From Shewanella aestuarii (GTDB lineage Bacteria; Pseudomonadota; Gammaproteobacteria; Enterobacterales; Shewanellaceae), in NCBI RefSeq assembly GCF_014647215.1, contig NZ_BMOT01000002.1:1-64000 (forward strand): 64,000 nt of DNA. Direction: 5' to 3'. The notes below the pieces were generated by a model that saw nothing but the letters and a program-made list of their open reading frames with translations, was not told the origin of the DNA and made no database searches. Positions 28,840-40,032 of this stretch are shown piece after piece; position 1 is the first letter of the stretch; each line of letters opens with the position of its first letter. A program made the translations under genes and the position numbers.

Positions 28840-30489
28840 ATGAAAAAGTGGGCATTAAGTTTGGTAGCGTTATGTTGCGCTAGCAGTTGGGCACAAACTG
28901 CATTAATTCATAACGTTCAAGGTTATAGTGTTCATGAGGGGAAATTACATACCTTTTCTGCAGTAAAATTTACCGATGATAAAATTGATGCGGTTTATCC
29001 TACTCCCCCGAATTTAGCTACAGTCAATGATATGCTTGTTATTGATGGTAAAGGGAAAACCTTACTGCCAGGCTTAATTGATGCACATGGTCATGTGCTC
29101 AGTTATGGCCAAAGTTTGCTGCGAGTGGATTTGGTGGCAGCATCAAGTGAAAGTGAGTCAGTTAAACGCGCCGAAACGTTTTTAAAGCAACAATCCACTA
29201 CCGGCTGGTTATTAGGTCGAGGTTGGAATCAAGAATTGTGGGACAGTAAAGCGTTTCCAAGCAAACAAAGTTTAGACAAGGTGTTTGGTCATACTCCTGT
29301 GGCGTTTGGTCGGATTGATGGTCATGCCCTGTGGGTGAACAGTAAAACGTTGCAGCTAGCAGGTATCACTGCGACAACCAAAGCCCCGGTCGGTGGTGAA
29401 ATTATCAAAGACAGTCAGGGGCAACCAACGGGAGTGTTGATCGATAATGCAATGAATCTGGTGTACGACGTTATGCCCGCAATGACATCAATGCAAATGC
29501 AAACAACCTTAGTTGCCGCGATGGAGTCACTTGCCTCATACGGATTAACCAGTGTGCATGATGCTGGTGTGAGTATCGACAATATCAACGCCTACCAAAC
29601 CTTAGCGCAAGCTAAGGCAATGCCCATCCGTATTAATGCGATGTTATCGGTCGAAGACCCGCAATATGCTGACTATTTGGCAAAAGGGCCAATAAAAACC
29701 GCTGATGACATGTTTAAAATGGACAGTGTCAAAATATCCGCCGATGGCGCATTGGGCAGTCGCGGCGCATCTTTACTGGCAGATTATAGTGACCAACACG
29801 GCCACAAAGGGTTAATGCTTTATTCAACAGATAGGCTAGCCGCATTAATTTTAGAATCTATGCAAGCTGGGTTTCAAGTGAATACCCATGCCATAGGTGA
29901 TAATGCCAATAAAGTCGTGCTGGATAACTATCAAGCGGCAATAGCAGCCTCTGATACCAAAGCATTAAGACACAGAGTTGAGCATGCGCAAATACTGGAA
30001 GTGAGTGATATTCACCGTTTTGCTGAGCTGGGAGTGATTGCTTCTATTCAAGCTACTCACGCGACGAGTGATAAAAATATGGCAGAAAAACGCTTAGGAA
30101 AAACCCGTCTAGCCGGGGCATATGCATGGCGAAAGTTACTTAATGCGAATGCTAAAATTGCCAATGGTTCAGATTTTCCGGTTGAGTCACCAAATCCATA
30201 CTTTGGTTTACATGCTTCAGTGACACGACAAGATCATGATAATCAACCTTTAGATGGCTGGTTATCATCAGAAAAACTTACCCGTGAAGAAGCGCTAGAC
30301 AGTTTCACTTTATCAGCGGCTTATGCAGGTCATCAAGAGAACTTACTTGGCTCAATTGAAGTGGGGAAAAAAGCAGACTTTATTCTGGTCAGTGATGATT
30401 ATTTTAGTGTAAAACCAGAAGATATCTGGCGCAGTCGTGTGCTCAAAACCTGGGTCGATGGGCGCTTGGTGTATCAGGCTGACGAATAG
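28840..30489 (+). CDS. Secreted amidohydrolase (YtcJ-like, Amidohydro_3)
   Basis: This 549-residue amidohydrolase has a signal peptide ending near SSWAQ (residue 19). Metal-site motifs are visible in order: LIDAHGHVLSYG (HxH), DGALGSRGASLL, NTHAIGDNANK, LRHRVEHAQIL and NGSDFPVE with the final Asp. These match the YtcJ/imidazolonepropionase-like group of the amidohydrolase superfamily. It probably acts in the periplasm on an amide or cyclic substrate that cannot be named from the sequence. It converges with fis, with a shared terminator between. Confidence 0.9.
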   Translation: MKKWALSLVALCCASSWAQTALIHNVQGYSVHEGKLHTFSAVKFTDDKIDAVYPTPPNLATVNDMLVIDGKGKTLLPGLIDAHGHVLSYGQSLLRVDLVAASSESESVKRAETFLKQQSTTGWLLGRGWNQELWDSKAFPSKQSLDKVFGHTPVAFGRIDGHALWVNSKTLQLAGITATTKAPVGGEIIKDSQGQPTGVLIDNAMNLVYDVMPAMTSMQMQTTLVAAMESLASYGLTSVHDAGVSIDNINAYQTLAQAKAMPIRINAMLSVEDPQYADYLAKGPIKTADDMFKMDSVKISADGALGSRGASLLADYSDQHGHKGLMLYSTDRLAALILESMQAGFQVNTHAIGDNANKVVLDNYQAAIAASDTKALRHRVEHAQILEVSDIHRFAELGVIASIQATHATSDKNMAEKRLGKTRLAGAYAWRKLLNANAKIANGSDFPVESPNPYFGLHASVTRQDHDNQPLDGWLSSEKLTREEALDSFTLSAAYAGHQENLLGSIEVGKKADFILVSDDYFSVKPEDIWRSRVLKTWVDGRLVYQADE

Positions 30490-30514
30490 CGTAAACTATA
30501 AAAGCATTAAAACA

Positions 30515-30546
30515 AAACGGGCTTATCATTGCTGATAAGCCCGTTT
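30515..30546. terminator. Bidirectional terminator between the amidohydrolase and fis
   Basis: AAACGGGCTTATCA (30515-30528) and its exact complement (30533-30546) form a 14-bp stem with loop TTGC. It lies between convergent genes and can serve both. Confidence 0.8.
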
Positions 30547-30572
30547 CGTTACAATCACTTAGACGTTAAGTC

Positions 30573-31864
<1,292 letters not shown>

Positions 31865-31898
31865 TTGCTTTATTCACCTTGCTCTTCAAAGGGGCGCT

Positions 31899-31927
31899 AT
31901 AGTAGCCCTTTTTTACGGGCTTGAAAA
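31899..31927 (-). promoter_or_regulatory. Putative dusB-fis promoter
   Basis: Reading leftward, TTTTCA (31927-31922) and TACTAT (31904-31899) are separated by 17 bases. They are followed by AGCGCCCC, a GC-rich discriminator of the kind found at stringently controlled fis promoters. Each hexamer matches the sigma-70 consensus at four of six bases. Confidence 0.45.
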
Positions 31928-31943
31928 GGTCAATAAATGACCT
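31927..31943. promoter_or_regulatory. AGGTCA-N5-TGACCT palindrome upstream of dusB
   Basis: A perfect 6-bp inverted repeat with a 5-base AT spacer touches the upstream edge of the putative -35 element. It could be an operator or an activator site. No known regulator is assigned. Confidence 0.35.
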
Positions 31944-32062
31944 AAATAAAACTTTTTTACTTGACTTTTGATCTTAGACTACGATTTGTGACAATTGTGC
32001 TATTTTTGAGCGGATGATTTGGCTTTTTGAGCACTGGTGCGTGTTGCAGCGAGGTAATTGTT

Positions 32063-32133
32063 GGGTTAAATGAAGCTATAGACGTGTGTATGATGGTGGT
32101 AATTTTTGTCATACACACGTCTATGGGGTTAAA
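32063..32133. repeat. Perfect 16-bp inverted repeat flanked by 8-bp direct repeats
   Basis: ATAGACGTGTGTATGA (32078-32093) is followed after 15 bases by its exact complement (32109-32124). GGGTTAAA occurs on each side (32063-32070 and 32126-32133). It lies between the end of prmA and the dusB promoter. No T run follows the hairpin on either strand, so it is not a typical intrinsic terminator. Confidence 0.6.
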
Positions 32134-32140
32134 AATAAGA

Positions 32141-33022
32141 TTATTTACGCGTGCCGTTTAAGCGGGTCCAGTCTTCTTTATGGCAAGCGGGTTCCATATC
32201 AAACCACTGACTGTAAAAATCAGCAACTTCTTGGGCTTGCTCTTGCAGTAAACCTGACAGGGCTAATTTGCCCCCCTTTTTTACTTTTTCAGCAATCAAA
32301 GGGGCGAGTTCTTTTAGTGGACCGGCAAGAATGTTAGCGACTAGCACATCAGCTTGCAGGTTGGCTGGTTGATCTTCTGGCAAATAAAGCGACAGTTTAT
32401 CGGCTACATCGTTGCGCTCTGCGTTCGCCGTTGATGCATCAATAGCCTGGTAATCAATATCTACACCAGTCACTTTTTTAGCGCCAAGTTTAATCGCCGC
32501 GATAGCCAAAATGCCTGAGCCACAACCAAAGTCGATAACTTCTTGATCGGATAAATCTAAGCTGTCTAACCATTCAAGACATAATGCTGTGGTTGGATGT
32601 GTTCCCGTACCAAAGGCTAGGCCAGGATCAAGGATCACGTTAACCGCTTTAGGATCGGGGATTTCTCGCCAGCTTGGGCAAATCCATAAACGCTGTCCAA
32701 ATTGAATGGGGTGGAAGCTGTCCATCCATTCACGAACCCAATCTTTATCTTCTACCTGTTCTATTTTGTGGGTAAACCCTTTACCTAAAAACGGCATAGA
32801 TTCTAAAAATTCAATCGTGGGAGCTAAATCCGTTCCTGCATCAAATAGAGCAATTAATACCGTATCTTGCCAAAGTGGAGTTTCACCTAATTTAGGTTCA
32901 AAAATCGGCTCATCTTGACCATCTTCATAGGTAATGGAAACCGAACCTTGATCCATTAATAAGTCGCCTAACATGTCGGCATTGTCACGGTGAGTGTGAA
33001 TGCGTAATTGGATCCAAGCCAT
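32141..33022 (-). CDS. prmA: Ribosomal protein L11 methyltransferase
   Basis: This 293-residue SAM-dependent enzyme trimethylates ribosomal protein L11. The N-terminal substrate-recognition domain begins [11 protein letters not shown]. The linker [21 protein letters not shown] and the SAM motif [15 protein letters not shown], followed by VTGVDID and [10 protein letters not shown], are all present. AGGA stands 7 bases before the ATG. It lies just upstream of dusB-fis on the same strand, but the hairpin region of 32063-32133 and a separate promoter suggest independent transcription. Confidence 0.97.
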   Translation of the reverse strand: MAWIQLRIHTHRDNADMLGDLLMDQGSVSITYEDGQDEPIFEPKLGETPLWQDTVLIALFDAGTDLAPTIEFLESMPFLGKGFTHKIEQVEDKDWVREWMDSFHPIQFGQRLWICPSWREIPDPKAVNVILDPGLAFGTGTHPTTALCLEWLDSLDLSDQEVIDFGCGSGILAIAAIKLGAKKVTGVDIDYQAIDASTANAERNDVADKLSLYLPEDQPANLQADVLVANILAGPLKELAPLIAEKVKKGGKLALSGLLQEQAQEVADFYSQWFDMEPACHKEDWTRLNGTRK

Positions 33023-33291
33023 GGGGTGTTCCTAATCTTTGATAAAATGGGTTGTTATGAAAGCTATTATACCCAAACCATTTAATAGATGCGCACCTTC
33101 GTGTGAATTTTATCTTTTACCCTATGATTAAATTGAGGGAAGTTTCACGTATTTGGCTGACATGATGAGGCTTTTATTCACAGTATTGTTTTCAATAGAG
33201 GATGCTGGTTTGAGTTATTAACCAAGTTGTTATTACTGTTTGAAATTCTGTTACAAACACAATGTGATCTGCCTCTAACTCCCAGATTTTA

Positions 33292-33313
33292 TTGGGTGAG
33301 CAGGGTCACGGTT
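33292..33313 (+). promoter_or_regulatory. CRP-like site upstream of the fumarate reductase operon
   Basis: GGTGA (33295-33299), six bases, then TCACG (33306-33310) follows the TGTGA-N6-TCACA pattern with one mismatch in each half. It is centred about 93 bp before the first cytochrome gene. CRP controls anaerobic respiration in Shewanella. The rest of the 33023-33395 gap holds the prmA and frd promoter regions and no gene I can support. Confidence 0.4.
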
Positions 33314-33395
33314 TGTTTTGTGTTCAGTGATGTTGTTTGAAAAGACTTGATAAGGTCAATATCTCAAATTACGTCAGGACAGGATGTGACAACTT

Positions 33396-34136
33396 ATGGC
33401 TAACAATCCCTCGCCCGCAAAAGTCGATTTAATTGCCAGCGCAGTTAAAGGGTTTTCTCATCCCATTTGGGCCGCAAGAGCCGATCGATTACAAAGTGCA
33501 TCAGGTGTGTTACTTGGACTATTTATCATTATGCATTTGCATTTTGAGTCCAGTATTTTACTTGGTAAAGAAACCTTTTATCGGGTCGTGCAGCTACTGG
33601 AGGGCGGCATGTTTAATAGCACTGGCCATGGTTACCCGATAGTAACAAAAGTATTCTCTGTGTTTATCTTATTGGTGGTGATAACCCATGCTGTGGTCGC
33701 ATTACGGCGATTTCCTGCTCAAATTGGTCAATGGCATGCATTACGCGGTCATTTAAAGGGTATTCGGCATAAGGATACCCATGCATGGTTTTGGCAATTA
33801 ATAACGGGGTTTATTCTATTTTTTCTGGTTCCTGTTCATTTATTTACCATGATTTTGAATCCTGAAATTGGACCGAACTTATCTGCTGAGCGGGTGTATC
33901 TCGATAATGTGTGGGTACTGTATGCCTTGTTACTACCCGCTGTTGTTGTGCATGCTTTGATTGGGTTATATCGGGTTGCAATAAAATGGGGTTTGGTTTC
34001 TCAGCGAAAAGTATTAAGGCAGGTGGTGAAAGTTCTAATTGTGTACTTATTGTGCTTAGGGATCGCCAGCTTAGTGGCATATATCTTGATTGGCACTGAG
34101 TTAACAATACCAGTTCAACCCTTTTCACCACATTAG
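33396..34136 (+). CDS. frdC: Fumarate reductase cytochrome b subunit, copy 1
   Basis: This 246-residue integral membrane protein has five predicted helices and is of the Wolinella FrdC type that anchors FrdAB and carries two b hemes. The heme-ligand His positions are all present: His47 (IMHLHFESSILLG), the His in VITHAVVALRRFP, PVHLFTM, and VVHALIGLYRVAIKWG. The GHGYP segment and the Glu expected at the quinol site (LLEGG) are also present. It should pass electrons from menaquinol to FrdB. It leads the operon and is followed after 143 bp by a second, different copy. It has a longer N-terminus and C-terminus than copy 2. Confidence 0.85.
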   Translation: MANNPSPAKVDLIASAVKGFSHPIWAARADRLQSASGVLLGLFIIMHLHFESSILLGKETFYRVVQLLEGGMFNSTGHGYPIVTKVFSVFILLVVITHAVVALRRFPAQIGQWHALRGHLKGIRHKDTHAWFWQLITGFILFFLVPVHLFTMILNPEIGPNLSAERVYLDNVWVLYALLLPAVVVHALIGLYRVAIKWGLVSQRKVLRQVVKVLIVYLLCLGIASLVAYILIGTELTIPVQPFSPH

Positions 34137-34182
34137 TTAACTATGTGGACTATTTAGCATTTGATTAACAATTAATCATTGT

Positions 34183-34198
34183 GTTGATCTGGTTCACA
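34183..34198 (+). promoter_or_regulatory. CRP/FNR-like site between the two cytochrome b genes
   Basis: GTTGA (34183-34187), six bases, TCACA (34194-34198) has one perfect CRP half-site and one 3-of-5 half. It is centred about 90 bp before the second cytochrome gene, and suggests a second promoter inside the operon. Confidence 0.35.
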
Positions 34199-34279
34199 GT
34201 TAATTTGGCTTATGTGAGCGATATTGTGTTGAACGATACATTAAACAATTAAACACAATAACAAGAGAGGCAGAGAATA

Positions 34280-34951
34280 ATGACAGTAAACTTCAGTGTT
34301 AAAAAATGGAGTGGTTGGCTAGATTTAAGTCAGAGTGTTTCTGGTGTCATGCTTGCTGTGTTTTTGTGGACTCATTTGGTATTGGTGTCGTCAATCCTAT
34401 TAGGTGCAGATGCTATGTCGTGGGTTGCTCGCACTATGGAGCTGAGCTTTCTATCTGCTGATGGTCACGGTTATCCTTGGGTGGTGACTCTCATTGCGAT
34501 TGCCATTGCTGTACTTGCCAGCATACATGTTCTGGTTGCATTACAAAAACTGCCTATGAGTTTGGCGCAGCAAAAGGCGCTGCGTTTACAAATGCAAACG
34601 ATTAATCACGGTGACACTCGTCTATGGCGTTGGCAAGCCATTACTGGGGTCATTATTTTATTGTTACTCCCCGTTCACTTATGGCTGATAGGTTCAGCCC
34701 CTGAAACCATAGGCCCCTATGGGAGTGCCGATCGCATTTGGAACCAAGGTGTTTGGCTAGTGTATTTACCACTATTGTTCACCGTTGAGTTGCATGCTGC
34801 TATTGGCATTTATCGAGTGGCACTTAAGTGGGGCGCTGCTCGTGATCTTAATACCCGTGAAAGAATGAAGAAGATAAAGACCGTAGTCAGTGTGATATTT
34901 ATCCTTATTGGTGTCGCATCACTATTGGCCTTTTTACCTTATGCCAATTAA
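34280..34951 (+). CDS. frdC: Fumarate reductase cytochrome b subunit, copy 2
   Basis: The protein (223 residues, five helices) is a homologue of the gene before it and closer in length to the C-truncated core of Wolinella FrdC. It keeps the four heme His positions: His32 (WTHLVLVSSILLG), SIHVLVALQKLP, LPVHLWLIG and ELHAAIGIYRVALKWG. It also keeps the acidic residue before GHGYP (MELSF) and the TIGPYGS loop. It lies 59 bp before frdA and is the copy best placed to be its anchor. AGAGAGG-like sequence precedes the ATG by a few bases. Confidence 0.88.
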   Translation: MTVNFSVKKWSGWLDLSQSVSGVMLAVFLWTHLVLVSSILLGADAMSWVARTMELSFLSADGHGYPWVVTLIAIAIAVLASIHVLVALQKLPMSLAQQKALRLQMQTINHGDTRLWRWQAITGVIILLLLPVHLWLIGSAPETIGPYGSADRIWNQGVWLVYLPLLFTVELHAAIGIYRVALKWGAARDLNTRERMKKIKTVVSVIFILIGVASLLAFLPYAN

Positions 34952-35010
34952 TTCTGAAACGTGAATAACTCAATGTGAAAGATAATCAATATCTAAGGTG
35001 AGGATCGAGT

Positions 35011-37035
35011 GTGAAACTGATTTATACAGATTCGTTAGTAGTGGGAGCTGGTCTTGCGGGTCTGCGCGTTGCCATTGCTTCAAAAGAGCGCGGTTTAGAT
35101 ACTGTCGTATTATCGCTGATCCCGGCTAAGCGTTCGCATTCCGCAGCAGCCCAAGGAGGCATGCAAGCCAGTTTAGGCAATGCAGTAAAAGGCATGGGCG
35201 ATGATGAAGATGTGCACTTTCAAGATACCGTTAAAGGTTCTGATTGGGGCTGCGATCAAGATGTGGCGCGCATGTTTGCCCATTGTGCTCCTAAGGCTGT
35301 ACGAGAGCTAACAAATTGGGGGGTGCCTTGGAGCCGTGTTACCAAAGGGCCAAGGGATGTGATTGTTAACGCTGAAAAAGTGACTCTGCATGAGGCCGAA
35401 GAAGCGCATGGGTTGATTAATGCGCGTGACTTTGGTGGCACTAAAAAATGGCGCACCTGTTATACCGCAGATGGTACGGGTCATTCGTTATTGTATGCGA
35501 TGGATAACAAAGCAATTTCGATGGATATTCCAGTACATGAACGAGTTGAAGCACTGGCGCTTATTCATGATGGTCAGCGTTGCCATGGGGTAATTGCACG
35601 CTGCCTTATTACTGGTGAGTTACGGGCCTATGTGGCCAAGTCGACGACAATTGCTACGGGTGGCTATGGCCGAATTTATGAAGTGTCGACCAATGCCATT
35701 ATCTGTGAGGGTATAGGTCAAGCCTTGGCACTTGAAACTGGGGTTGCCACTTTAGGGAATATGGAGGCGGTACAGTTCCACCCTACAGCCATTGTGCCAG
35801 TAGGCATTTTAACCACAGAAGGTTGCCGTGGTGATGGTGGTTTGTTGCGAGATAAAGACGGTTATCGCTTTATGCCAGACTACGAACCAGAGAAGAAAGA
35901 GTTGGCATCGCGAGACGTGGTCTCACGACGTATGACTGAGCACATGCGCAAAGGCAAGGGCGTTGATAGTCCTTACGGCCCGCATCTGTGGCTCGATATC
36001 ACCTTATTGGGACGCAAACATATTGAGACCAACTTGAGGGAAGTGCAGGAGATTTGTGAGAATTTCTTAGGGATCGATCCTGCAAAAGATTGGATCCCCG
36101 TACGACCCACGCAACATTATTCGATGGGCGGCATACGTACCAATGCCACAGGAGAAAGTCCGCAACTAAAAGGCCTATTCAGCGTCGGTGAAGCCGCATG
36201 TTGGGATATGCACGGTTTTAACCGTTTAGGTGGTAACTCGCTGGCAGAAACCGTGGTCGGCGGCATGATTATCGGAAAGTATGTTGCTGATTTTTGTCAA
36301 AATAACAGTTTAGAAATTGATACTAAACTGGCAGAGCAGTTTATGCATAAGGTTCAGGCTGAAATTGATGAGCTGGTCGAGGGCGATGGTACTGAGAGTG
36401 CCTTTGCTATCAAGCGTGAAATGCAACAAATCATGATGGATTACGTCGGTATTTTCCGCAACGGCCCCGAGCTTGATAAGGCGGTGGCTGAGCTTAAAGT
36501 CTTGCTAACACGCTCTGGTCAACTTGGGCTTAAGTGTAAAAAACGTCACGCTAACCCAGAGCTGGTTGAAGCGCTGCGCGTTAAGCGGATGCTAAAAGTC
36601 GCCTTAACCGTTGCCAGCGGGGCGGCTGCACGCACAGAGAGTCGTGGTGCCCATGCACGTGAAGATTATCCACAGCGTAACGACAGAGATTGGTTAAAAC
36701 GTACCTTAGCCAGCTGGCCAGATGCCAACGCGCTTGAGCCTACCTTGAGCTATGAAGACTTAGATGTCATGAAAATGGAATTGCCACCGGGATACCGCGG
36801 CTACGGCATCAACAATGCGATAGTGCATCCCGATACCGAAAAGCGTGAACAACAAATTGCCGAAATCCTCAAAGAACTGGGTGACGATGCCGATCGCTAT
36901 CAAAAGCAGTGGGCACTGATGCCGTTTGAGTTGCCAGAGAGTTTGCGGCCAAAAAACGAAAGATTAAGTGACACCTTAGTGAGACCTACATCGACAGATT
37001 TAGGCGAAGAATCAACTGGAGAGCAAGCATTATGA
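35011..37035 (+). CDS. frdA: Fumarate reductase flavoprotein subunit
   Basis: This 674-residue flavoprotein is the catalytic subunit reducing fumarate to succinate on the cytoplasmic side. It shows the dinucleotide fold [10 protein letters not shown], covalent-FAD His43 in SHSAAAQGG (same position as in Wolinella FrdA), the active-site stretch [12 protein letters not shown], and [14 protein letters not shown]. The start is GTG with GAGG before it. It overlaps frdB by four bases (ATGA at 37032-37035), so translation is coupled. The direction in vivo (fumarate reduction or succinate oxidation) depends on the quinone and is not set by sequence alone. Confidence 0.96.
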   Translation: MKLIYTDSLVVGAGLAGLRVAIASKERGLDTVVLSLIPAKRSHSAAAQGGMQASLGNAVKGMGDDEDVHFQDTVKGSDWGCDQDVARMFAHCAPKAVRELTNWGVPWSRVTKGPRDVIVNAEKVTLHEAEEAHGLINARDFGGTKKWRTCYTADGTGHSLLYAMDNKAISMDIPVHERVEALALIHDGQRCHGVIARCLITGELRAYVAKSTTIATGGYGRIYEVSTNAIICEGIGQALALETGVATLGNMEAVQFHPTAIVPVGILTTEGCRGDGGLLRDKDGYRFMPDYEPEKKELASRDVVSRRMTEHMRKGKGVDSPYGPHLWLDITLLGRKHIETNLREVQEICENFLGIDPAKDWIPVRPTQHYSMGGIRTNATGESPQLKGLFSVGEAACWDMHGFNRLGGNSLAETVVGGMIIGKYVADFCQNNSLEIDTKLAEQFMHKVQAEIDELVEGDGTESAFAIKREMQQIMMDYVGIFRNGPELDKAVAELKVLLTRSGQLGLKCKKRHANPELVEALRVKRMLKVALTVASGAAARTESRGAHAREDYPQRNDRDWLKRTLASWPDANALEPTLSYEDLDVMKMELPPGYRGYGINNAIVHPDTEKREQQIAEILKELGDDADRYQKQWALMPFELPESLRPKNERLSDTLVRPTSTDLGEESTGEQAL

Positions 37036-37763
37036 CGCAGGGGCGTACCTTAACGTTTAATATCTTTCGTTATGATCCACAAGAAGCTAACGATAAACCT
37101 AAAATGGTGCAGTATCAGATTGCCGAAACCCCAGGGATGACGGTATTTATTGCCCTTAATAAACTTAGAGAAGAGCAAGACACTTCGTTGCAGTTTGATT
37201 TTGTTTGCCGAGCGGGGATTTGTGGTAGCTGTGCTATGGTGATTAATGGCTTCCCTACATTAGCTTGTCGGACATTAACCGCTAAATATCCTAAGGGTGA
37301 AATCACCCTAATGCCACTGCCGGGGTTTGAGTTAATCGGTGATTTGTCGGTAAATACCGGTAAGTTTATGCGTGAACTTGCTGAGCGTTTACAGTTGTGG
37401 CTGCACCCCAAGTCAGACGATATTGATGTGCATCGTCTTGAAGACCCGATGGATCCAGAAGAAGCTGCACGACTTTATGAGCTAGAGCGCTGCGTTGAAT
37501 GTGGCGTGTGTGTTTCTGCTTGTGCAACTAAGCAAATGCGTGACACTTTTGTTGGCGCAGTAGGGATGATGAAAATAGCCCGTTTTGAAATGGACAGTCG
37601 TGATGGCCGCACAGCGGAAGATTTTTATCATGTGATTGGTAATCAAGATGGGGTTTTTGGTTGTATGACTTTGCTTGGTTGCCAAGATAACTGCCCTAAA
37701 GATCTGCCGCATATGCAACAAATTGCGTATCTGCGTCGTAAGATGGCGATGACACTGGTCTAG
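37032..37763 (+). CDS. frdB: Fumarate reductase iron-sulfur subunit
   Basis: This 243-residue electron-transfer subunit carries three clusters: [2Fe-2S] ligands in [25 protein letters not shown] spacing, [4Fe-4S] in [11 protein letters not shown], and [3Fe-4S] in [12 protein letters not shown]. It links the cytochrome b anchor to FrdA. It overlaps frdA by ATGA and closes the frd operon. No strong rightward terminator follows at once; a short ACCT/AGGT hairpin with TTTTT at about 37772-37792 may serve. Confidence 0.97.
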   Translation: MTQGRTLTFNIFRYDPQEANDKPKMVQYQIAETPGMTVFIALNKLREEQDTSLQFDFVCRAGICGSCAMVINGFPTLACRTLTAKYPKGEITLMPLPGFELIGDLSVNTGKFMRELAERLQLWLHPKSDDIDVHRLEDPMDPEEAARLYELERCVECGVCVSACATKQMRDTFVGAVGMMKIARFEMDSRDGRTAEDFYHVIGNQDGVFGCMTLLGCQDNCPKDLPHMQQIAYLRRKMAMTLV

Positions 37764-37958
37764 GGCCTTTTGACCTTTTAAGGTTATTTTTACTGCGAAA
37801 GGTTCAGCTAAAAACGTTTTACTTTTTGATGAATGCATCTTGGAGAATAAAGAGTTGCTTAGATGACTAGGCATCACTCCATCCGCCTTAATTAAGACGT
37901 TTTAAACTCGAACAAAACTCAACCAGTAAAGCGCAATAGGCTCAAACTATTGATCAAA

Positions 37959-37981
37959 AAGCGCCATATATATTGGCGCTT
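37959..37981 (-). terminator. Second (downstream) leftward terminator after rho
   Basis: AAGCGCCA (37959-37966) and TGGCGCTT (37974-37981) form an 8-bp stem. Read leftward it runs into five T (37960-37956). It lies 22 bp beyond the first rho terminator and probably backs it up. It also blocks readthrough between the convergent rho and frd operons. Confidence 0.6.
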
Positions 37982-38003
37982 GTTGATCTGTTTGGCAAAA
38001 CAC

Positions 38004-38027
38004 AAAAAAAAGACTGCAATTTTGCAG
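38004..38027 (-). terminator. Intrinsic terminator of rho
   Basis: CTGCAA/TTGCAG (38014-38019 and 38022-38027) folds as a short stem, and read leftward it is followed by TCTTTTTTT (38013-38004). It lies 36 bp after the rho stop codon. Confidence 0.75.
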
Positions 38028-38062
38028 CCTTTATTTAATGAGTTTAACTACAGCAAAAAATC

Positions 38063-39328
38063 TTACGATTTAGCTCGTTTCATCGCGGTGAAGAAATCTT
38101 CATTGGTTTTGGTCATTGCCAATTTATCAATTAAGAATTCCATGCCTGACACTTCATCCATTGGGTGAAGAATTTTACGCAGGATCCACATTTTTTGTAG
38201 TTCATCCGGCGTAGTCAGTTTTTCTTCACGACGTGTGCCTGAACGATTGAAATCAATCGCTGGGAATACACGTTTTTCCGCCGCTTTACGAGAAAGGTGT
38301 AACTCTTGGTTACCTGTACCTTTAAATTCTTCGTAAATCACTTCATCCATCTTAGAGCCAGTATCAACTAGTGCCGTTGCTATGATGGTTAAGCTGCCAC
38401 CGTGCTCAATGTTACGTGCTGCACCGAAGAAACGCTTTGGACGGTGAAGGGCGTTAGCATCAACACCACCCGTCAGTACTTTACCTGATGATGGGATAAC
38501 AGTGTTGTAAGCACGGGCTAGACGAGTGATGGAGTCTAATAAAATCACCACATCTTTTTTGTGTTCAACTAAACGTTTGGCTTTTTCAATTACCATTTCA
38601 GCGACTTGAACGTGACGGCTTGCAGGCTCATCGAAAGTAGAAGCAATCACTTCACCTTTAACCATGCGTTGCATTTCAGTCACTTCTTCAGGACGCTCGT
38701 CAATTAGCAATACCATAAGTACAACATCTGGGTTGTTGTAAGTAATGCTTTGGGCGATGTTCTGTAGCAATAGCGTTTTACCCGCTTTTGGCGGCGCAAC
38801 AATCAAACCACGCTGACCTTTACCGATAGGAGAACATAGGTCAAGAATACGTGAAGTGATGTCTTCTGTTGAGCCATTACCACGCTCCATGCGTAAACGT
38901 TCTTCTGCATGAAGTGGAGTTAAGTTTTCAAACAGAATTTTGTTGCGCGAGCTTTCTGGCTTGTCGAAGTTAACTTCAGATACTTTTAATAACGCGAAGT
39001 ATCTTTCACCCTCTTTAGGTGGGCGAATTTTACCAAAAATGGTGTCGCCAGTACGCATGTTAAAACGGCGAATTTGGCTTGGAGAAACATAGATGTCATC
39101 AGGACCCGCAAGGTATGAACCATCTGAACTTCTTAAAAATCCGAATCCGTCTTGGAGGATTTCTAATACACCGCCACCGAAGATGTCTTCTCCGCTTTTG
39201 GCATGTGCTTTTAAAATTGAGAAGATGATATCTTGTTTACGAGTACGAGCCATGTTTTCGAGTTTCATGCTTTCAGCAAGTGAAACCAGATCCGATATAG
39301 GCGTGTCTTTTAATTCTGTTAAATTCAT
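38063..39328 (-). CDS. rho: Transcription termination factor Rho
   Basis: This 421-residue hexameric RNA helicase matches E. coli Rho (419) in length. The N-terminal RNA-binding domain starts [15 protein letters not shown] and includes the cold-shock-like [15 protein letters not shown]. The ATPase core has Walker [13 protein letters not shown] and Walker [13 protein letters not shown], with the Q/R loops following. It ends transcripts at rut sites. A leader of about 150 bp follows the trxA terminator and no clear leader peptide like E. coli rhoL is present; a 7-codon frame is the only candidate. Confidence 0.98.
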   Translation of the reverse strand: MNLTELKDTPISDLVSLAESMKLENMARTRKQDIIFSILKAHAKSGEDIFGGGVLEILQDGFGFLRSSDGSYLAGPDDIYVSPSQIRRFNMRTGDTIFGKIRPPKEGERYFALLKVSEVNFDKPESSRNKILFENLTPLHAEERLRMERGNGSTEDITSRILDLCSPIGKGQRGLIVAPPKAGKTLLLQNIAQSITYNNPDVVLMVLLIDERPEEVTEMQRMVKGEVIASTFDEPASRHVQVAEMVIEKAKRLVEHKKDVVILLDSITRLARAYNTVIPSSGKVLTGGVDANALHRPKRFFGAARNIEHGGSLTIIATALVDTGSKMDEVIYEEFKGTGNQELHLSRKAAEKRVFPAIDFNRSGTRREEKLTTPDELQKMWILRKILHPMDEVSGMEFLIDKLAMTKTNEDFFTAMKRAKS

Positions 39329-39483
39329 GTATGGGAGTCTTGTGTTACGCGACGAAGCTTACCGCAATCAATCAGTAAGGGTATTGAACATTGTTATGAT
39401 TGATAAGCGAGAAAAGGTTTATTGAAAAAATCTGTGGATAAAGTTATCACTATATGGCGCTGACGTCCAGAATTTTAGGTACA

Positions 39484-39519
39484 AAAATGGCACAAATTGT
39501 ATAAAACTTGTGCCATTTT
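39484..39519 (-). terminator. Intrinsic terminator of trxA
   Basis: AAAATGGCACAA (39484-39495) and its exact complement TTGTGCCATTTT (39508-39519) form a 12-bp stem with a 12-base loop, followed leftward by TTTTTG. It separates trxA from rho. Confidence 0.8.
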
Positions 39520-39540
39520 ATCATTCAACCCAAAGCAAGT

Positions 39541-39867
39541 TTAGATTTGAGCGTCAATGAACTCTTTTAATTGTGTTTTTGAGAGTGCGCCAACTTTAGT
39601 GGCAACTAACTCACCGGCTTTGAACATAAGCAATGTAGGAATACCACGAACACCATATTTAGCCGGTGTAGTGTTATTTTGGTCAACGTTAAGTTTTGCA
39701 ACTGTGACTTTGCCAGCATACTCTTCAGCAACATCATCTAAGATTGGTGCAATCATTTTACAAGGACCACACCACTCAGCCCAAAAATCGACTAACACAG
39801 GAGTGTCAGACTTTAATACGTCGTTTTCGAAGCTGTCGTCGCTTAGGTATACTATTTTATCGCTCAT
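39541..39867 (-). CDS. trxA: Thioredoxin 1
   Basis: This 108-residue cytosolic thioredoxin has the redox motif WCGPC at Cys33 and Cys36, the preceding VLVDFWAEW strand, and the cis-Pro loop GIPTLLMF. It reduces disulfides in ribonucleotide reductase and other targets with electrons from TrxB. ATG 39867 is chosen because GGAG stands 6 bases before it, rather than the 8-residue-longer reading. It diverges from rhlB. The trxA-rho order, with rhlB and gppA opposite, is conserved in enteric relatives. Confidence 0.97.
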   Translation of the reverse strand: MSDKIVYLSDDSFENDVLKSDTPVLVDFWAEWCGPCKMIAPILDDVAEEYAGKVTVAKLNVDQNNTTPAKYGVRGIPTLLMFKAGELVATKVGALSKTQLKEFIDAQI

Positions 39868-40032
39868 GTTGTTCTCCAGATTTGGTTCCATTGCTAGTTT
39901 ATTAATGGCTTACCATGTATATTGGGTTCGTTGAAAAGCTTTTCAAGTGAACGTGTAAATATCCGCAAATTTAATATTTGCCATTATACGCAGAGCATCA
40001 TCTGTTGTTAAACAGCAGTAATGATTTTTTTT

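Noticed and set aside
37482..37877. 131-codon leftward frame overlapping frdB
   Set aside because: It is antisense to the Fe-S ligand region of a certain gene, and its composition is that of a shadow frame.
39329..39483. Search for an E. coli-like rho leader peptide
   Set aside because: The only frame is 7 codons (MFNTLTD) without a ribosome site.
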